From Acetobacter vaccinii (GTDB taxonomy: Bacteria > Pseudomonadota > Alphaproteobacteria > Acetobacterales > Acetobacteraceae), in contig NZ_CP043506.1 in NCBI RefSeq assembly GCF_008365315.1, positions 1,718,001 through 1,782,000 of the forward strand: 64,000 nt of DNA, given 5' to 3'. The notes under the pieces are model-generated. The model did not search any database. It saw only the letters and a program-made list of their open reading frames with translations, and was not told the DNA's origin. The position numbers and the translations under genes were made by a program. Below are positions 25,982 through 35,002 of the stretch, one piece after another; within the stretch, counting starts at the first letter, position 1, and each line of letters starts with the position of its first letter.

Positions 25982-26269
25982 ATGCCTGAAATGATATTTC
26001 GTGTGCGCTGGCCAGATGGTACGGAAAGCGACTGCTATTCACCCTCGTTGGTGGTGCAGGAGTATTTTACGCCCGGCCAGGATTATCCAGCCCCGGAATT
26101 TCTTGAAAAAGCAGAAACAGCCCTGACAGAAGCCAGCGACCGCGTGCAGGCCCGTTATGGCTTTGCCTGTAGCCGGGCACTTGGCCAGTTGCAGACCATC
26201 AAACGGGTTTGCGCGCCGTTTCTCCATCGACCTGACGCGCTGGTACGTGTCCTGTCCTTTAAGTCCTGA
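25982..26269 (+). CDS. nitG: MSMEG_0570-family nitrogen starvation response protein
   Basis: A 95-residue protein starting MPEMIFRVRWPDGTESDCYS, with the typical SPSLVVQEYF and AETALTEASDRVQARYGFAC stretches. The ATG at 25982 has AAGGG upstream and yields the usual family size; a longer frame from 25823 overlaps the glycosyltransferase. No catalytic motif is recognised. It occurs only in Nit1C-like clusters, where it may be a small partner of the flavoprotein encoded next. Confidence 0.85.
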   Translation: MPEMIFRVRWPDGTESDCYSPSLVVQEYFTPGQDYPAPEFLEKAETALTEASDRVQARYGFACSRALGQLQTIKRVCAPFLHRPDALVRVLSFKS

Positions 26270-26283
26270 TGTGGAAAATTATT

Positions 26284-27531
26284 ATGACACAGAATGAAAA
26301 AACAATTCCTGTTGTTATTGTTGGTGGTGGACAGGCAGGTTTGTCCATGAGCTGGTACCTGTGCCGTGAAGGTGTCGAGCATGTCGTGTTCGAAGCCAAA
26401 ACGGCCTGCCATGCGTGGGAGGATGAACGGTGGGATAACTTCTGCCTCGTCACACCCAACTGGCAGTGTGCGCTGCCCGGCCACCCCTATCAGGGTAAAG
26501 ACCCGCACGGGTTTATGGTGAAGGAGGAAATCCTTGAGTATGTCAAAGGGTTCGTGAATTCATTTTCCGCACCGTTGCATGAAAACACGGCAGTGACCTC
26601 CATTACACGGCATGAAAACGGGGGCTACCGCGTTGTTGCTGGTGGGGCGGTCTGGCATGCTCAGCACGTGGTGGTGGCCTCTGGCGCGTATCAGGATGCT
26701 GTCATCCCTGGTTACGCCAGCGCGATTGACCCTGCGATTGTGCAGGTACATTCACAGGATTACCGCAACGCAGGCCAGTTGCCTGATGGCGCGGTGCTGG
26801 TTGTAGGCAGCGGTCAGTCCGGGGCGCAGATTGTTGAAGATCTGTTTCTTGAAAACCGCAAGGTGCATCTGTGTGTCGGTTCTGCCCCCCGTGTATCGCG
26901 CTTTTACCGTGGGCGCGATGTCGTAGACTGGCTTGCGGACATGCATTTTTATGAGCTGACAGTGGATAACCACCCCCTGCGGGATGGCGCACGCGACAAG
27001 ACCAACCATTACGTTACAGGCCGCAACGGCGGTCATGATCTGGATCTGCGTCTGTTTGCCAACAAAGGTGTTGGTCTGCACGGCACACTGGATACAATCC
27101 GTGACGAAATCGCGCATTTTCTGCCTGATCTGGCTGAAAATCTGGATGATGCTGACAAAACAAATGCCGACATCAAACAGTCGATTGATGAGTATATTGC
27201 GCGCGAAGGTATCAGCGCCCCAACCGAGGCTCCTTATGTGCCAGTATGGCAGCCCGAGGCCCAGAATGCTCCGTTGGATCTGAAAGCGGCCGGTATTACC
27301 TCAATTGTATGGTGCATCGGTTTCCGCCCAGACTACCACTGGATTGATGTGCCGGTGTTTAATGGTGCCAACAAGCCCGTCTGGCATCGGGGTGTGACGG
27401 ATGCTCCGGGCTTTTACTTCTTGGGGCTGCCGTGGCTGCACACTTGGGGGTCTGGTCGCTTTTCCGGCGTTTCGCAGGATGCTGCGTGGCTGGCAGGCCA
27501 GATTACCGGTAAAGATGTTCCTGTCGCCTGA
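26284..27531 (+). CDS. nitH: MSMEG_0569-family flavin-dependent oxidoreductase
   Basis: About 415 residues from the ATG at 26284, which has GGAAAA 7 bases upstream; an ATG at 26269 overlapping the nitG stop is the alternative. An N-terminal FAD Rossmann motif (VVIVGGGQAGLSMSWYL) and a second nucleotide-binding motif (AVLVVGSGQSGAQIVEDLF) indicate a class B flavin monooxygenase-like enzyme using FAD and NAD(P)H. The C terminus has GFYFLGLPWLHTWGSGRFSG. The substrate is unknown; in cyanotroph work this is the oxygenase candidate of the cluster. Confidence 0.92.
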   Translation: MTQNEKTIPVVIVGGGQAGLSMSWYLCREGVEHVVFEAKTACHAWEDERWDNFCLVTPNWQCALPGHPYQGKDPHGFMVKEEILEYVKGFVNSFSAPLHENTAVTSITRHENGGYRVVAGGAVWHAQHVVVASGAYQDAVIPGYASAIDPAIVQVHSQDYRNAGQLPDGAVLVVGSGQSGAQIVEDLFLENRKVHLCVGSAPRVSRFYRGRDVVDWLADMHFYELTVDNHPLRDGARDKTNHYVTGRNGGHDLDLRLFANKGVGLHGTLDTIRDEIAHFLPDLAENLDDADKTNADIKQSIDEYIAREGISAPTEAPYVPVWQPEAQNAPLDLKAAGITSIVWCIGFRPDYHWIDVPVFNGANKPVWHRGVTDAPGFYFLGLPWLHTWGSGRFSGVSQDAAWLAGQITGKDVPVA

Positions 27532-29319
27532 GTGAAAGACCCTGCTATGCTGCCGTGGAAAACATATGACGCCATGCACGCGGCCGTAACGGCCGAGCCA
27601 GAGAGTTTCTGGCTGGACGCAGCACGGCGGATTACATGGCAGCAGGCGCCTGTTCAGGCATGTGGGAGGCGGTCAGATGGTTGGTATGACTGGTTTCCCA
27701 CAGCTACGCTTAATACCTGTTACAATGCGGTGGATAGGCATGTTGAGGGTGGGCGTGGCCATCAGGCAGCCCTGATCTGGCATTCCTGCGCCACCAAGGA
27801 GCGGCAGGTTGTAAGCTACCGAGCACTCCAGCGCAGGGTTGCCGGGTTTGCCGGGGGGCTGCGGGCTCTTGGTGTGCAAAAGGGCGACCGTGTGCTGGTT
27901 GCCATGCCGACTATGATTGAAACAGCCATTGCCATGCTGGCCTGTGCCCGTCTGGGGGCCGTGCATGTGGTGGTGTTTGCCGGTTATGCGGGGCCAGAAC
28001 TTGCCCGGCGGATTGATGATGTTGCCCCCAGGGTTGTGATTGTCGCCAGTTGCAGCTTTCAGGGTCAGACAGCGGTGCCATCAGTCCCAGCGTTGAATGA
28101 GGCCCTGGCCGAGGCTGAGCACGTGCCTCAGGCTTGTATTATCATGCAGCGGAACGCCTGCCCGGCACAGCTTGTGCCCGGCCGGGACTATGATTTCCAT
28201 GCGCTGGAGCAGTCTCCCCCGGCAGAGCCGGTGGAAGTGCGCGCGCAAGACCCGCTGTATATCCTCCATACGTCCGGCACTACTGGCAGAGCCAAGGGGA
28301 TTGTGCGGGATAACGGGGGGCATGCTGTGGCCCTCGCACTGTCTATGGAGCTGATTTACGGTTGCAAGGCGGGTGATACATTCTTGACCACGTCCGACCT
28401 TGGGTGGGTGGTTGGCCATTCTTATGGCGTTTACGCACCCTTGATCAGCGGATGCACAAGCCTGATTGTGGAAGGCGGGGCTTCAGCATCTGCCATACGG
28501 GTGCTTTGTCAGGAACATGCCGTGACATGCCTGTTCACGACCCCGACCCAGATGCGGCTGATGCGACAGGAAAGCCGTAACCTGCCCGATGTGACATGGC
28601 CAGATCTGGCCCGTGTGTGTGTGGCGGGGGAATATGCAGACCCCACGCTGCTGGACTGGGCACGTGCCTATTTTCAGCGACCGGTAGCCAACCACTGGTG
28701 GCAGACCGAGACAGGGTGGAGCATTGCCGCCCACTTCTTTGGTCTGGATGAGGCTGATGCGGCTGTGTCCATGAATGATATTGGGCGGCCCGCACCAGGG
28801 TTCTGCCCGTCCATTGTGCCGTCGGAGGCCGGTGGGCAGGGGGGCGAGATTGTTCTGTCCCTTCCGCTGCCGCCGGGGTGCCTGTCAGGACTATGGCGGG
28901 ACAAGGCAGTCCATGCCCCGGATCTGTATCTTGACGAGGATAAAACACATTATCGGACTTTTGATATTGGCATGATTGATGGCGACCACGTCATTCACAT
29001 GCTTGGGCGCTCTGATGATGTGATCAAGGTAGCCGGGCGGCGTATTTCTGGTGTGCAGATTGAAAAAATCATCGCAGCCCACCCCGCCGTTCATGCCTGT
29101 GCCGTCGCAGCCAGCCCCGATGGTTTGAGGGGGCAGCGTCCCGTGGCGTATGTGGTGCCAGAAGCCGGGTTGGACAGCCCGCCCTGCGCGGATGATCTTA
29201 TTAGCCAGGTTGCCCAAGCGCTTGGGCGGTGGGTTGGGTTGCGGGAAATCCGTTTTGTGGCACAGTTGCCGACGACGGTCTCGGGGAAAATAACCCGTAA
29301 AAAACTTCTGGTTTCTTGA
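27532..29319 (+). CDS. Acyl-CoA synthetase, PrpE/acetate-CoA ligase-like (ANL superfamily)
   Basis: A 595-residue adenylate-forming enzyme from a GTG directly after the nitH stop; an ATG at 27547 is an alternative. The AMP-binding P-loop is LHTSGTTGRAKGIVRDNGG, in the PrpE-like form. NHWWQTETGWS and a C-terminal catalytic lysine in TTVSGKITRKKLLVS are also present. It activates a short-chain carboxylate to its CoA ester. Being coupled to the Nit1C-like genes, it could process the carboxylic acid released by the nitrilase or supply an acyl-CoA to the GNAT (inference). It is not part of the seven-gene core described elsewhere. Confidence 0.9.
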   Translation: MKDPAMLPWKTYDAMHAAVTAEPESFWLDAARRITWQQAPVQACGRRSDGWYDWFPTATLNTCYNAVDRHVEGGRGHQAALIWHSCATKERQVVSYRALQRRVAGFAGGLRALGVQKGDRVLVAMPTMIETAIAMLACARLGAVHVVVFAGYAGPELARRIDDVAPRVVIVASCSFQGQTAVPSVPALNEALAEAEHVPQACIIMQRNACPAQLVPGRDYDFHALEQSPPAEPVEVRAQDPLYILHTSGTTGRAKGIVRDNGGHAVALALSMELIYGCKAGDTFLTTSDLGWVVGHSYGVYAPLISGCTSLIVEGGASASAIRVLCQEHAVTCLFTTPTQMRLMRQESRNLPDVTWPDLARVCVAGEYADPTLLDWARAYFQRPVANHWWQTETGWSIAAHFFGLDEADAAVSMNDIGRPAPGFCPSIVPSEAGGQGGEIVLSLPLPPGCLSGLWRDKAVHAPDLYLDEDKTHYRTFDIGMIDGDHVIHMLGRSDDVIKVAGRRISGVQIEKIIAAHPAVHACAVAASPDGLRGQRPVAYVVPEAGLDSPPCADDLISQVAQALGRWVGLREIRFVAQLPTTVSGKITRKKLLVS

Positions 29320-29882
29320 AAGATAAAACCATGGTGGGTGCCGGTCTATTCGTTGACTGACGGTACAGGTGGCCGGCGCGACCATAACCAGCATGTTGCC
29401 TCGTGCTGATAGCACGAACTTTGCTGGTCCATTTGTGCTGTCTCGCTATGTTGGAAGAAGCCAGTCCGCTCACCCAGAATGATATGTCCTTGCATTGCAA
29501 GAAGGCCAAATACTGGGCCAGAGCAGCCTAGAGAAAATGACAGATGCTGGGGATGATCTGGCATAAGTGCTCGTAGTACGGTCTGTTCCGTGCTCAAGGC
29601 TGCGGGTCGTCAGCATCGGTATGGTTGTTCAAACCCGATCCTTATTTGCCGTGCTGTACCTTGTCCGCCTGAGCCGTAGAGGTTGGCTGTGCTGCGATTA
29701 TGCCAGAAACAGAGAGGCCGCAGAAATATTCATAAAGCCAGAGTGGCCTAACATTACCCGATGTTATATTGGCAGAAGAACCAAACCGAACGATAATTCA
29801 CGGCGCTGCCTGTTATGGGGCAATGAAGATATTTTTTCACGACGTGTTTTTTCCATATAACACTCAATGAAAGTGGGGTGTC
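29320..29882. other. Non-coding interval after the Nit1C-like cluster
   Basis: No gene I can support. It contains a 7-base palindromic stem TCGTGCT-GAT-AGCACGA at 29401-29417 and an AT-rich stretch just before the AraC gene. Short frames on both strands have atypical composition and no recognisable motif. Confidence 0.5.
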
Positions 29883-30635
29883 ATGAAACGCAGTGCCGAC
29901 ATTCCGCGCCCGGCACCGCCCGTTGTAGGCTTTGCGGATAGCTACACTGGCGGGTTTGTTGATGGGTTTCACACTCATGATCGGGGCCAGTTGTCATTGC
30001 TTTTGTCGGGGAGTGTCACGGTCAACACGCCTGACCGCAGTTTTGTCATGGGTGTCGGGCAGGGCATGTGGATCCCGGCTGACACATTGCACCAGAGCTT
30101 GTGCCGCACAGACCTGATGTTTCAGGTTGTCTATATTGACCCCAGTCTGGGTGGTGCCCATCCCTCATGCAAGGTGTTTGATGTTTCCACCCTCATGCGG
30201 GGGCTTGTGGATGAAATCATAGCCATGCGGTACGAGTTTGCGATGGACGCCCGCATGTCAGCCATAGCCGCGCTGCTGCTGGATGAGATTGAACGTGCCC
30301 CACGGCTTGCTGAGCGCCTGTTACTGCCTGCCGACCCCCGCCTGCGGCGCGTGTGCGAGGCCATAACCGCCGAGCCAGGCGACCGGCATGATATTGATTA
30401 CTGGGCGCGTGAGGCTGGTATGGCCAGACGTACGTTCACCCGCCTGTTTCAGGTGGAAATGGGCATGGGTTTTGCCGCATGGCGGCGGCGGGTCAGGGTG
30501 GTGGAGGCTGCCTCGCGCATTGCAGCGGGTAAATCCATTGCGGAAGTCGCATTTGATCTGGGGTATGATAACGCGGGCAGCTTTAGCACAATGTTCCGCC
30601 GTATATTTGGGGTGGCACCCGGAACCCTCAAATAG
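29883..30635 (+). CDS. AraC-family transcriptional regulator
   Basis: A 250-residue regulator. The N-terminal cupin (FHTHDRGQLSLLLSGSVTV, WIPADTLHQSL) carries histidines that may bind a ligand or metal. The C-terminal tandem helix-turn-helix spans residues about 150-248, with AREAGMARRTFTRLFQVEMG and IAEVAFDLGYDNAGSFSTMF. GTGGGG lies just upstream of the ATG. Location between the Nit1C-like cluster and a TonB-dependent receptor gene makes it a candidate regulator of either. Confidence 0.92.
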   Translation: MKRSADIPRPAPPVVGFADSYTGGFVDGFHTHDRGQLSLLLSGSVTVNTPDRSFVMGVGQGMWIPADTLHQSLCRTDLMFQVVYIDPSLGGAHPSCKVFDVSTLMRGLVDEIIAMRYEFAMDARMSAIAALLLDEIERAPRLAERLLLPADPRLRRVCEAITAEPGDRHDIDYWAREAGMARRTFTRLFQVEMGMGFAAWRRRVRVVEAASRIAAGKSIAEVAFDLGYDNAGSFSTMFRRIFGVAPGTLK

Positions 30636-31088
30636 CTCCAACACCGCTGACCGTGCGTATGGTGGTTGTGTGCAGCCATAGGCAGCGATAACAATAAATC
30701 TGCTGTTGTTGCAAAGCAGTCGCACTTGCAAAGATGGCAGATGCTGTGTGGCCTGCAACAGCAGCGTCATGATAGCTGACCTGTGCATCCAAGATCCTAA
30801 AAAACATATCTAACCAATTGTAAAAAAATGGTTTTGTGCGGGATCGGACGCTCCTTCGCAGCCATATACCATGGGTTTTTTGCCATATTTGAGGGCGGGG
30901 TAAGCCGTCGTGAACGATGGTTGCATTGGTGTTCAGGCGTAATTTATTCGCGTTTGGGCCAAGAGCGGCCTGGCCTCTTGCATCCATCGGCTGAGTGCGA
31001 TTATCCCTGCAACTGAGAATTATTATTAATATCTGAACCGGTCGCTAATACCCGGGGTGCCAGAGCCAGCGTAGAAAATAGGTTAGGT
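30636..31088 (+). other. Intergenic region upstream of the TonB-dependent receptor
   Basis: No gene recognised in 450 bases. It includes the Fur-box-like site at 31015-31033 and AT-rich segments near 30800. A 119-codon frame on the minus strand lacks family resemblance and is not called. Confidence 0.5.
31015..31033 (+). promoter_or_regulatory. Fur-box-like sequence
   Basis: GAGAATTATTATTAATATC matches the classical 19-base Fur consensus at 14 of 19 positions by eye. It lies 56 bases before the siderophore-type receptor gene, where Fur repression would be expected. Confidence 0.5.
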
Positions 31089-33290
31089 ATGCAGCGTAGT
31101 AGGATTATTTACTCGGTTCTTTTTTCGTTCATTCTGAGCGATGTGGCTTTCGCCGCTGATCAGCCGAAAAAAACCGACAAGCCAGGGCAACATGGGGCGA
31201 CAGCCCCGGCACGGGCTGCGACTGGCAAGTCCAAGGGTAATAAATCGCTGATCGAACAGGTCGAGGTGCGCGGCCGCAAAGGCTCCACCGTTGCGTCATC
31301 CGCAACCAAAAGCGATACCCCGCTTGTTGAAACTGCCCAGTCTGTCACTGTTGTTTCCCGAAATGAAATGGATGTGCGCGGTGTGCTCAGCCTTAACCAG
31401 GCGGTGCGTTACGCGGCGGGTATTACCCCCGACCTGCGTGGTGGCATTGGCACACGGTACGACCAGTTTCTTCTGCGTGGTTTCAGCGTTCCTACTTTTC
31501 TGGATGGTCTGAAACTACAAGGTAGCCCCACAGGTTATGCCGAAGCACAGACCGACACCTCACGCCTGAGCCGGATTGAAATCCTCAAAGGCCCGGCATC
31601 TGCCCTGTATGGTCAGTCCAGCCCGGGCGGGCTTGCGGCGCTGTCCAGCAAGCTGACAACAGCACAGCGTTTTTATGGCAGCGTGAATACCACCGGCGGT
31701 ATGTTTGATCTTTACCGTGTGGATGCCGATGTCGGTGGGTTTGCAACGGATAACGGCTTTGTCCGCTATCGTGTTTATGGCACGGCCAATGGCCAGCATA
31801 CGCAGTTGTCCAAAACAGGCAGCAGGCGCTTTTCTATCAGCCCGGTTATTTCAGTGGGGGGAGATGGCCCGACAACGCTGACTCTGCTGGGTAATTACCA
31901 GTATGACCCAGAAAGTGGCACCTATGGTGGTGTGCCGCTTGTCGGCTCGCTCAAGCCTGCATCCTTTGGCTATCTGCCAAGGAATTTCTATGATGGTGAT
32001 GTTGAGGTTGAAAAATTTAACCGCAAACATGGCGCGTTTACCTATATCTTCAACCATCGCTTTAACGACGACTGGAGCTTTAGCTCACGCGGTCGGTATG
32101 ATGATATCAAGGTTGACCAGCGCAGCACCTATGACGCAGGCTACTATAGCAGTGTAGATACCGTGCCGCGCTATGCTTACGGCACGAAAGAACACGTGCA
32201 TAACCTGGCGTTTGACAGCCAGTTCAAAGGGCGTGTTCATACTGGCCCGCTCACCCATGGCCTTATGTTCGGTTACGATTACATGTGGCAGCAGGCGAAC
32301 GAGATTTATACGCAGGGTGATGCCCCCGACCTGAATGTGCTGCACCCGAATTACCATATGTTCTTTGCCCCGCAGGATGTGCTGGGTCGCTATTCGGCTG
32401 ATTCCCACCAGATTGGTGTGTATGGTCAGGACGAAATCCGCTGGCGTGGACTGGTGCTTAACGGCAGCCTGCGTAATGACTGGTATCAGTCGCACCAGAT
32501 GGAGCATCTCTCGGGTTCCGATACACGGCAGAACACCAGCCAGATTACCTGGCGGGCATCGGGGCTGTACCATTTCAAGTTCGGTCTTTCGCCCTACATC
32601 AGCTATTCCACATCCTTTCAGCCGCAGTCTGGCCTTGTGTCCAGCGATGGTGGCCGCACCATGCATCAGGCTGACCCGTCCGTTGGCAAACAGCTTGAAG
32701 GTGGTGTGAAGTATCAGATCCCCGGCACGCAGGTCCTGCTGACGGCTGCGGGGTTCCATATTGAACAGACCAATGTGCTCGTGTCTGTTGGGAGCCTTCC
32801 CTACAGTGTTCAAAGTGGCAAGGTGCATTCAGATGGGTTTGAGTTTGAGGCCCACGCCGATGTTTACAAGGGCCTGCTGCTGACCGCTGCTGTCAGTGTT
32901 CAGAAGGTGCATGACGATTCCACCGGCAAGCCGCTTATTCAGTCCGGTAAAGGCAATGCGTCACTGTTCGCCTTCTATACCATGCCGTCTGGCCCGCTGA
33001 AGGGGCTCGGTTTTGGGGGTGGCATGCGCTACACATCCAAAGCCTATGGTGGCGAGGGTGATGACGGCAGCGTCTGGGTGCCGCAGTATGCGCTGTTTGA
33101 TGGCTCGCTCCGTTACGACCTGTCGCATCTTTCCCCCTCGCTGCATGGGTGGACAGCTTCGGCCAGCGTTCGCAACCTGTTTGACAAGCATTATGTGTCC
33201 AACTGCATGGCTTATGCGTCTTACGGACAGGCGTTCTGCTACTACGGTGAACGTCGCAATGCCCAGGCAAGCATTGGATATGCCTGGTAA
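31089..33290 (+). CDS. TonB-dependent siderophore receptor (FhuA-like)
   Basis: A 733-residue outer-membrane receptor. A signal peptide (cleavage near AFA-A, residue 22) is followed by a Lys/Ala-rich linker. The plug domain (about residues 55-195) contains TPLVETAQSVTVVSR, DQFLLRGFSVPTFLDG and RIEILKGPASALYGQSSPGG, all typical of ferric hydroxamate receptors. A 22-strand barrel follows, ending in the aromatic ASIGYAW. It energises ferri-siderophore uptake through TonB-ExbBD. The Fur-like site upstream supports iron regulation. No permease or periplasmic binding gene is adjacent. Confidence 0.94.
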   Translation: MQRSRIIYSVLFSFILSDVAFAADQPKKTDKPGQHGATAPARAATGKSKGNKSLIEQVEVRGRKGSTVASSATKSDTPLVETAQSVTVVSRNEMDVRGVLSLNQAVRYAAGITPDLRGGIGTRYDQFLLRGFSVPTFLDGLKLQGSPTGYAEAQTDTSRLSRIEILKGPASALYGQSSPGGLAALSSKLTTAQRFYGSVNTTGGMFDLYRVDADVGGFATDNGFVRYRVYGTANGQHTQLSKTGSRRFSISPVISVGGDGPTTLTLLGNYQYDPESGTYGGVPLVGSLKPASFGYLPRNFYDGDVEVEKFNRKHGAFTYIFNHRFNDDWSFSSRGRYDDIKVDQRSTYDAGYYSSVDTVPRYAYGTKEHVHNLAFDSQFKGRVHTGPLTHGLMFGYDYMWQQANEIYTQGDAPDLNVLHPNYHMFFAPQDVLGRYSADSHQIGVYGQDEIRWRGLVLNGSLRNDWYQSHQMEHLSGSDTRQNTSQITWRASGLYHFKFGLSPYISYSTSFQPQSGLVSSDGGRTMHQADPSVGKQLEGGVKYQIPGTQVLLTAAGFHIEQTNVLVSVGSLPYSVQSGKVHSDGFEFEAHADVYKGLLLTAAVSVQKVHDDSTGKPLIQSGKGNASLFAFYTMPSGPLKGLGFGGGMRYTSKAYGGEGDDGSVWVPQYALFDGSLRYDLSHLSPSLHGWTASASVRNLFDKHYVSNCMAYASYGQAFCYYGERRNAQASIGYAW

Positions 33291-33329
33291 TAGCAACCCG
33301 ATAGTAACCGGTTGCCTGCACTGCCTTTA

Positions 33330-33352
33330 CCCTGCTCTTTTTCAGAGCAGGG
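33330..33352 (+). terminator. Hairpin after the TonB receptor gene
   Basis: CCCTGCTC (33330-33337) pairs with GAGCAGGG (33345-33352). A T-rich stretch begins about 15 bases later, so termination here is likely but not a textbook case. Confidence 0.6.
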
Positions 33353-33582
33353 TGGGGGAGCGCAGGTTTTTGTTTTTATAAAAAGCCCACTTGGTCGGCT
33401 GTCCATGGGGCTGATAACAGAAATGTCACAGCATACTGGTGGACGCTGTGGTGTTTTTGCACCTCTCCTGTCTTGCGTGCCCTAATATTGCCCAATGAAC
33501 CCACAATGCTGTGTGGCGTTAGGGACATGATCCGATCCAATCGGGTTCCGGGTCGATAATAAATAAGACAGGAGTTTCCAAC

Positions 33583-34032
33583 ATGCGTTTTACTCCGATT
33601 GTTGCCGCCGCCGCACTGTCGTTTGCCACTCTGGCCCCCGCCGCGATGGCGGAAGAGAGTGCAATGGGCAAGCCCAGCGGCAGTGTGGTTATCCGCACCA
33701 AATCAGCCGATGTGGGCGTGGGTTACACCTGGGGGCAGGCAACACTGCATTTTCAGGGCCATAACTATCATTACAAGGTCAGTGGCGGGCAGATTGCGGC
33801 TGTTGGTTTCTCGGAAGTGGTCAGCCGGGGTGAGGTTTATAACCTGCACCGGGCAGAGGACATGGCAGGCACCTTTGCCCAGGCCAATGGTGAGGCCACG
33901 CTGGGTCGGGGCCTTGGTGGCAGCGTGTATGAGAACAAGAACGGCGTACGCCTGAAAATTGAAAGCAGCGCCAAAGGGGCACGTCTGTCTGCTGGTGCAG
34001 GTGGCCTGACGTTTGAACTGCTGAAGAAATAA
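33583..34032 (+). CDS. Hypothetical exported protein, beta-rich
   Basis: A 149-residue protein with a clear Sec signal peptide (MRFTPIVAAAALSFATLAPA, cut after AMA near residue 22) and an AGGAG ribosome site. The mature part is rich in Gly and short beta strands: GVGYTWGQATLHFQGHNYHY, GGQIAAVGFSEVVSRGEVYN, then GEATLGRGLGGSVYENKNGV. Similar proteins are common in Acetobacteraceae as uncharacterised periplasmic proteins. No catalytic or metal motif is visible. It stands alone between the TonB receptor and a nitroreductase gene. Confidence 0.75.
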   Translation: MRFTPIVAAAALSFATLAPAAMAEESAMGKPSGSVVIRTKSADVGVGYTWGQATLHFQGHNYHYKVSGGQIAAVGFSEVVSRGEVYNLHRAEDMAGTFAQANGEATLGRGLGGSVYENKNGVRLKIESSAKGARLSAGAGGLTFELLKK

Positions 34033-34285
34033 GACACCCACCGTGCTTCTAGGTCGGCGCGGCCCCCAGTGATGGGGCCGGGCTGGCCGGTGGGGGTGGC
34101 GGCATATCCGTAGCGTTGGCAGGGGCATAGCCCACAGCATGGCTGCATGCTCTGTCTATTGGCCGCATTCAGGGCGTTGATAATGTCAGAGGTGCGACTC
34201 AGTCTGTGGTTTTTGACTTCATGGTCAGAAATTGCGAACCTGAGGGCCGTATTAAAGGCATCCTGCCCGCGCAAGGAGATATGTC

Positions 34286-34939
34286 GTGACTGTTGTTGAC
34301 ACTCTGACCAAACGCTACACGGCCAAGGCTTATGACAAAAGCCGCACAATCCCATCAGATATTGTAACGCAACTGCTTGCGGCCCTGCGCTACAGCCCGT
34401 CCTCGGTCAATTCCCAGCCGTGGCACTTTTTTGTCGCGGATACAGATGCAGGCAAGGCGCGGATTGCAAAAGCTACCAGCGGTGTGTTTGCCTTCAATGC
34501 ACCGCGTGTCCTCAATGCTTCTCATGTGGTCGTGCTGTGCGCACGTGATAACCTGAACCCGGATTACCTGCGCTCCCTGGCAGATCAGGAGCAGGCTGAC
34601 GGGCGTTTTGCCAATGCAGAGGCCCGTACAACCGCAGAGAAAGCCCGTGCCGGTTTTGTCGGTCTGCACGAGCAGGCAGGTGATGTCCCCACCTGGACCC
34701 AGAAGCAGACGTATATTGCCCAAGGCTTTTTGCTGCTGTCAGCCGGGCTGCTGGGGGTTGATGCCACCCCGATGGAAGGGTTTGATGCCGCCACCCTTGC
34801 AGAAGAGCTGAAGCTGAAAGAACAGGGGTTGATCCCTGCGGTTATTGTAGCCCTTGGCTATCATTCGGAAGATGACTTTAACGCCAAGCTGCCTAAATCC
34901 CGCTTGCAGGATCAGGTTGTCTTTACCCATCTGTCCTAA
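34286..34939 (+). CDS. nfsB: NAD(P)H nitroreductase, NfsB-like
   Basis: A 217-residue FMN flavoprotein of the oxygen-insensitive nitroreductase family. It starts at a GTG with AAGGAG 8 bases upstream. Motifs are KRYTAKAYDKSRTIP, ALRYSPSSVNSQPWHFFVA (FMN and active-site region) and the C-terminal ALGYHSEDDFNAKLPKSRL. Size matches E. coli NfsB (217). It reduces nitroaromatics and quinones; the physiological role is usually unclear. It converges on the diguanylate cyclase gene. Confidence 0.93.
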   Translation: MTVVDTLTKRYTAKAYDKSRTIPSDIVTQLLAALRYSPSSVNSQPWHFFVADTDAGKARIAKATSGVFAFNAPRVLNASHVVVLCARDNLNPDYLRSLADQEQADGRFANAEARTTAEKARAGFVGLHEQAGDVPTWTQKQTYIAQGFLLLSAGLLGVDATPMEGFDAATLAEELKLKEQGLIPAVIVALGYHSEDDFNAKLPKSRLQDQVVFTHLS

Positions 34940-34947
34940 GAGGGTTT

Positions 34948-34974
34948 GCGGGTGTGCCTTTATGGAACACCCGC
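34948..34974. terminator. Hairpin between convergent genes
   Basis: GCGGGTGT (34948-34955) pairs with ACACCCGC (34967-34974) between the stops of nfsB and the GGDEF gene. No T tract, so strength is uncertain. Confidence 0.4.
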
Positions 34975-35002
34975 TGCTTAGGCCGATTATCTGGCAGGCA
35001 GG

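Noticed and set aside
29346..29597. 83-codon minus-strand frame in the gap after the Nit1C-like cluster
   Set aside because: Some stretches look protein-like, but there is no family match by eye and no supporting context; left as unexplained sequence.
30628..30987. 119-codon minus-strand frame between the AraC and TonB receptor genes
   Set aside because: No ribosome site, no recognisable motif, and it spans a likely promoter region.
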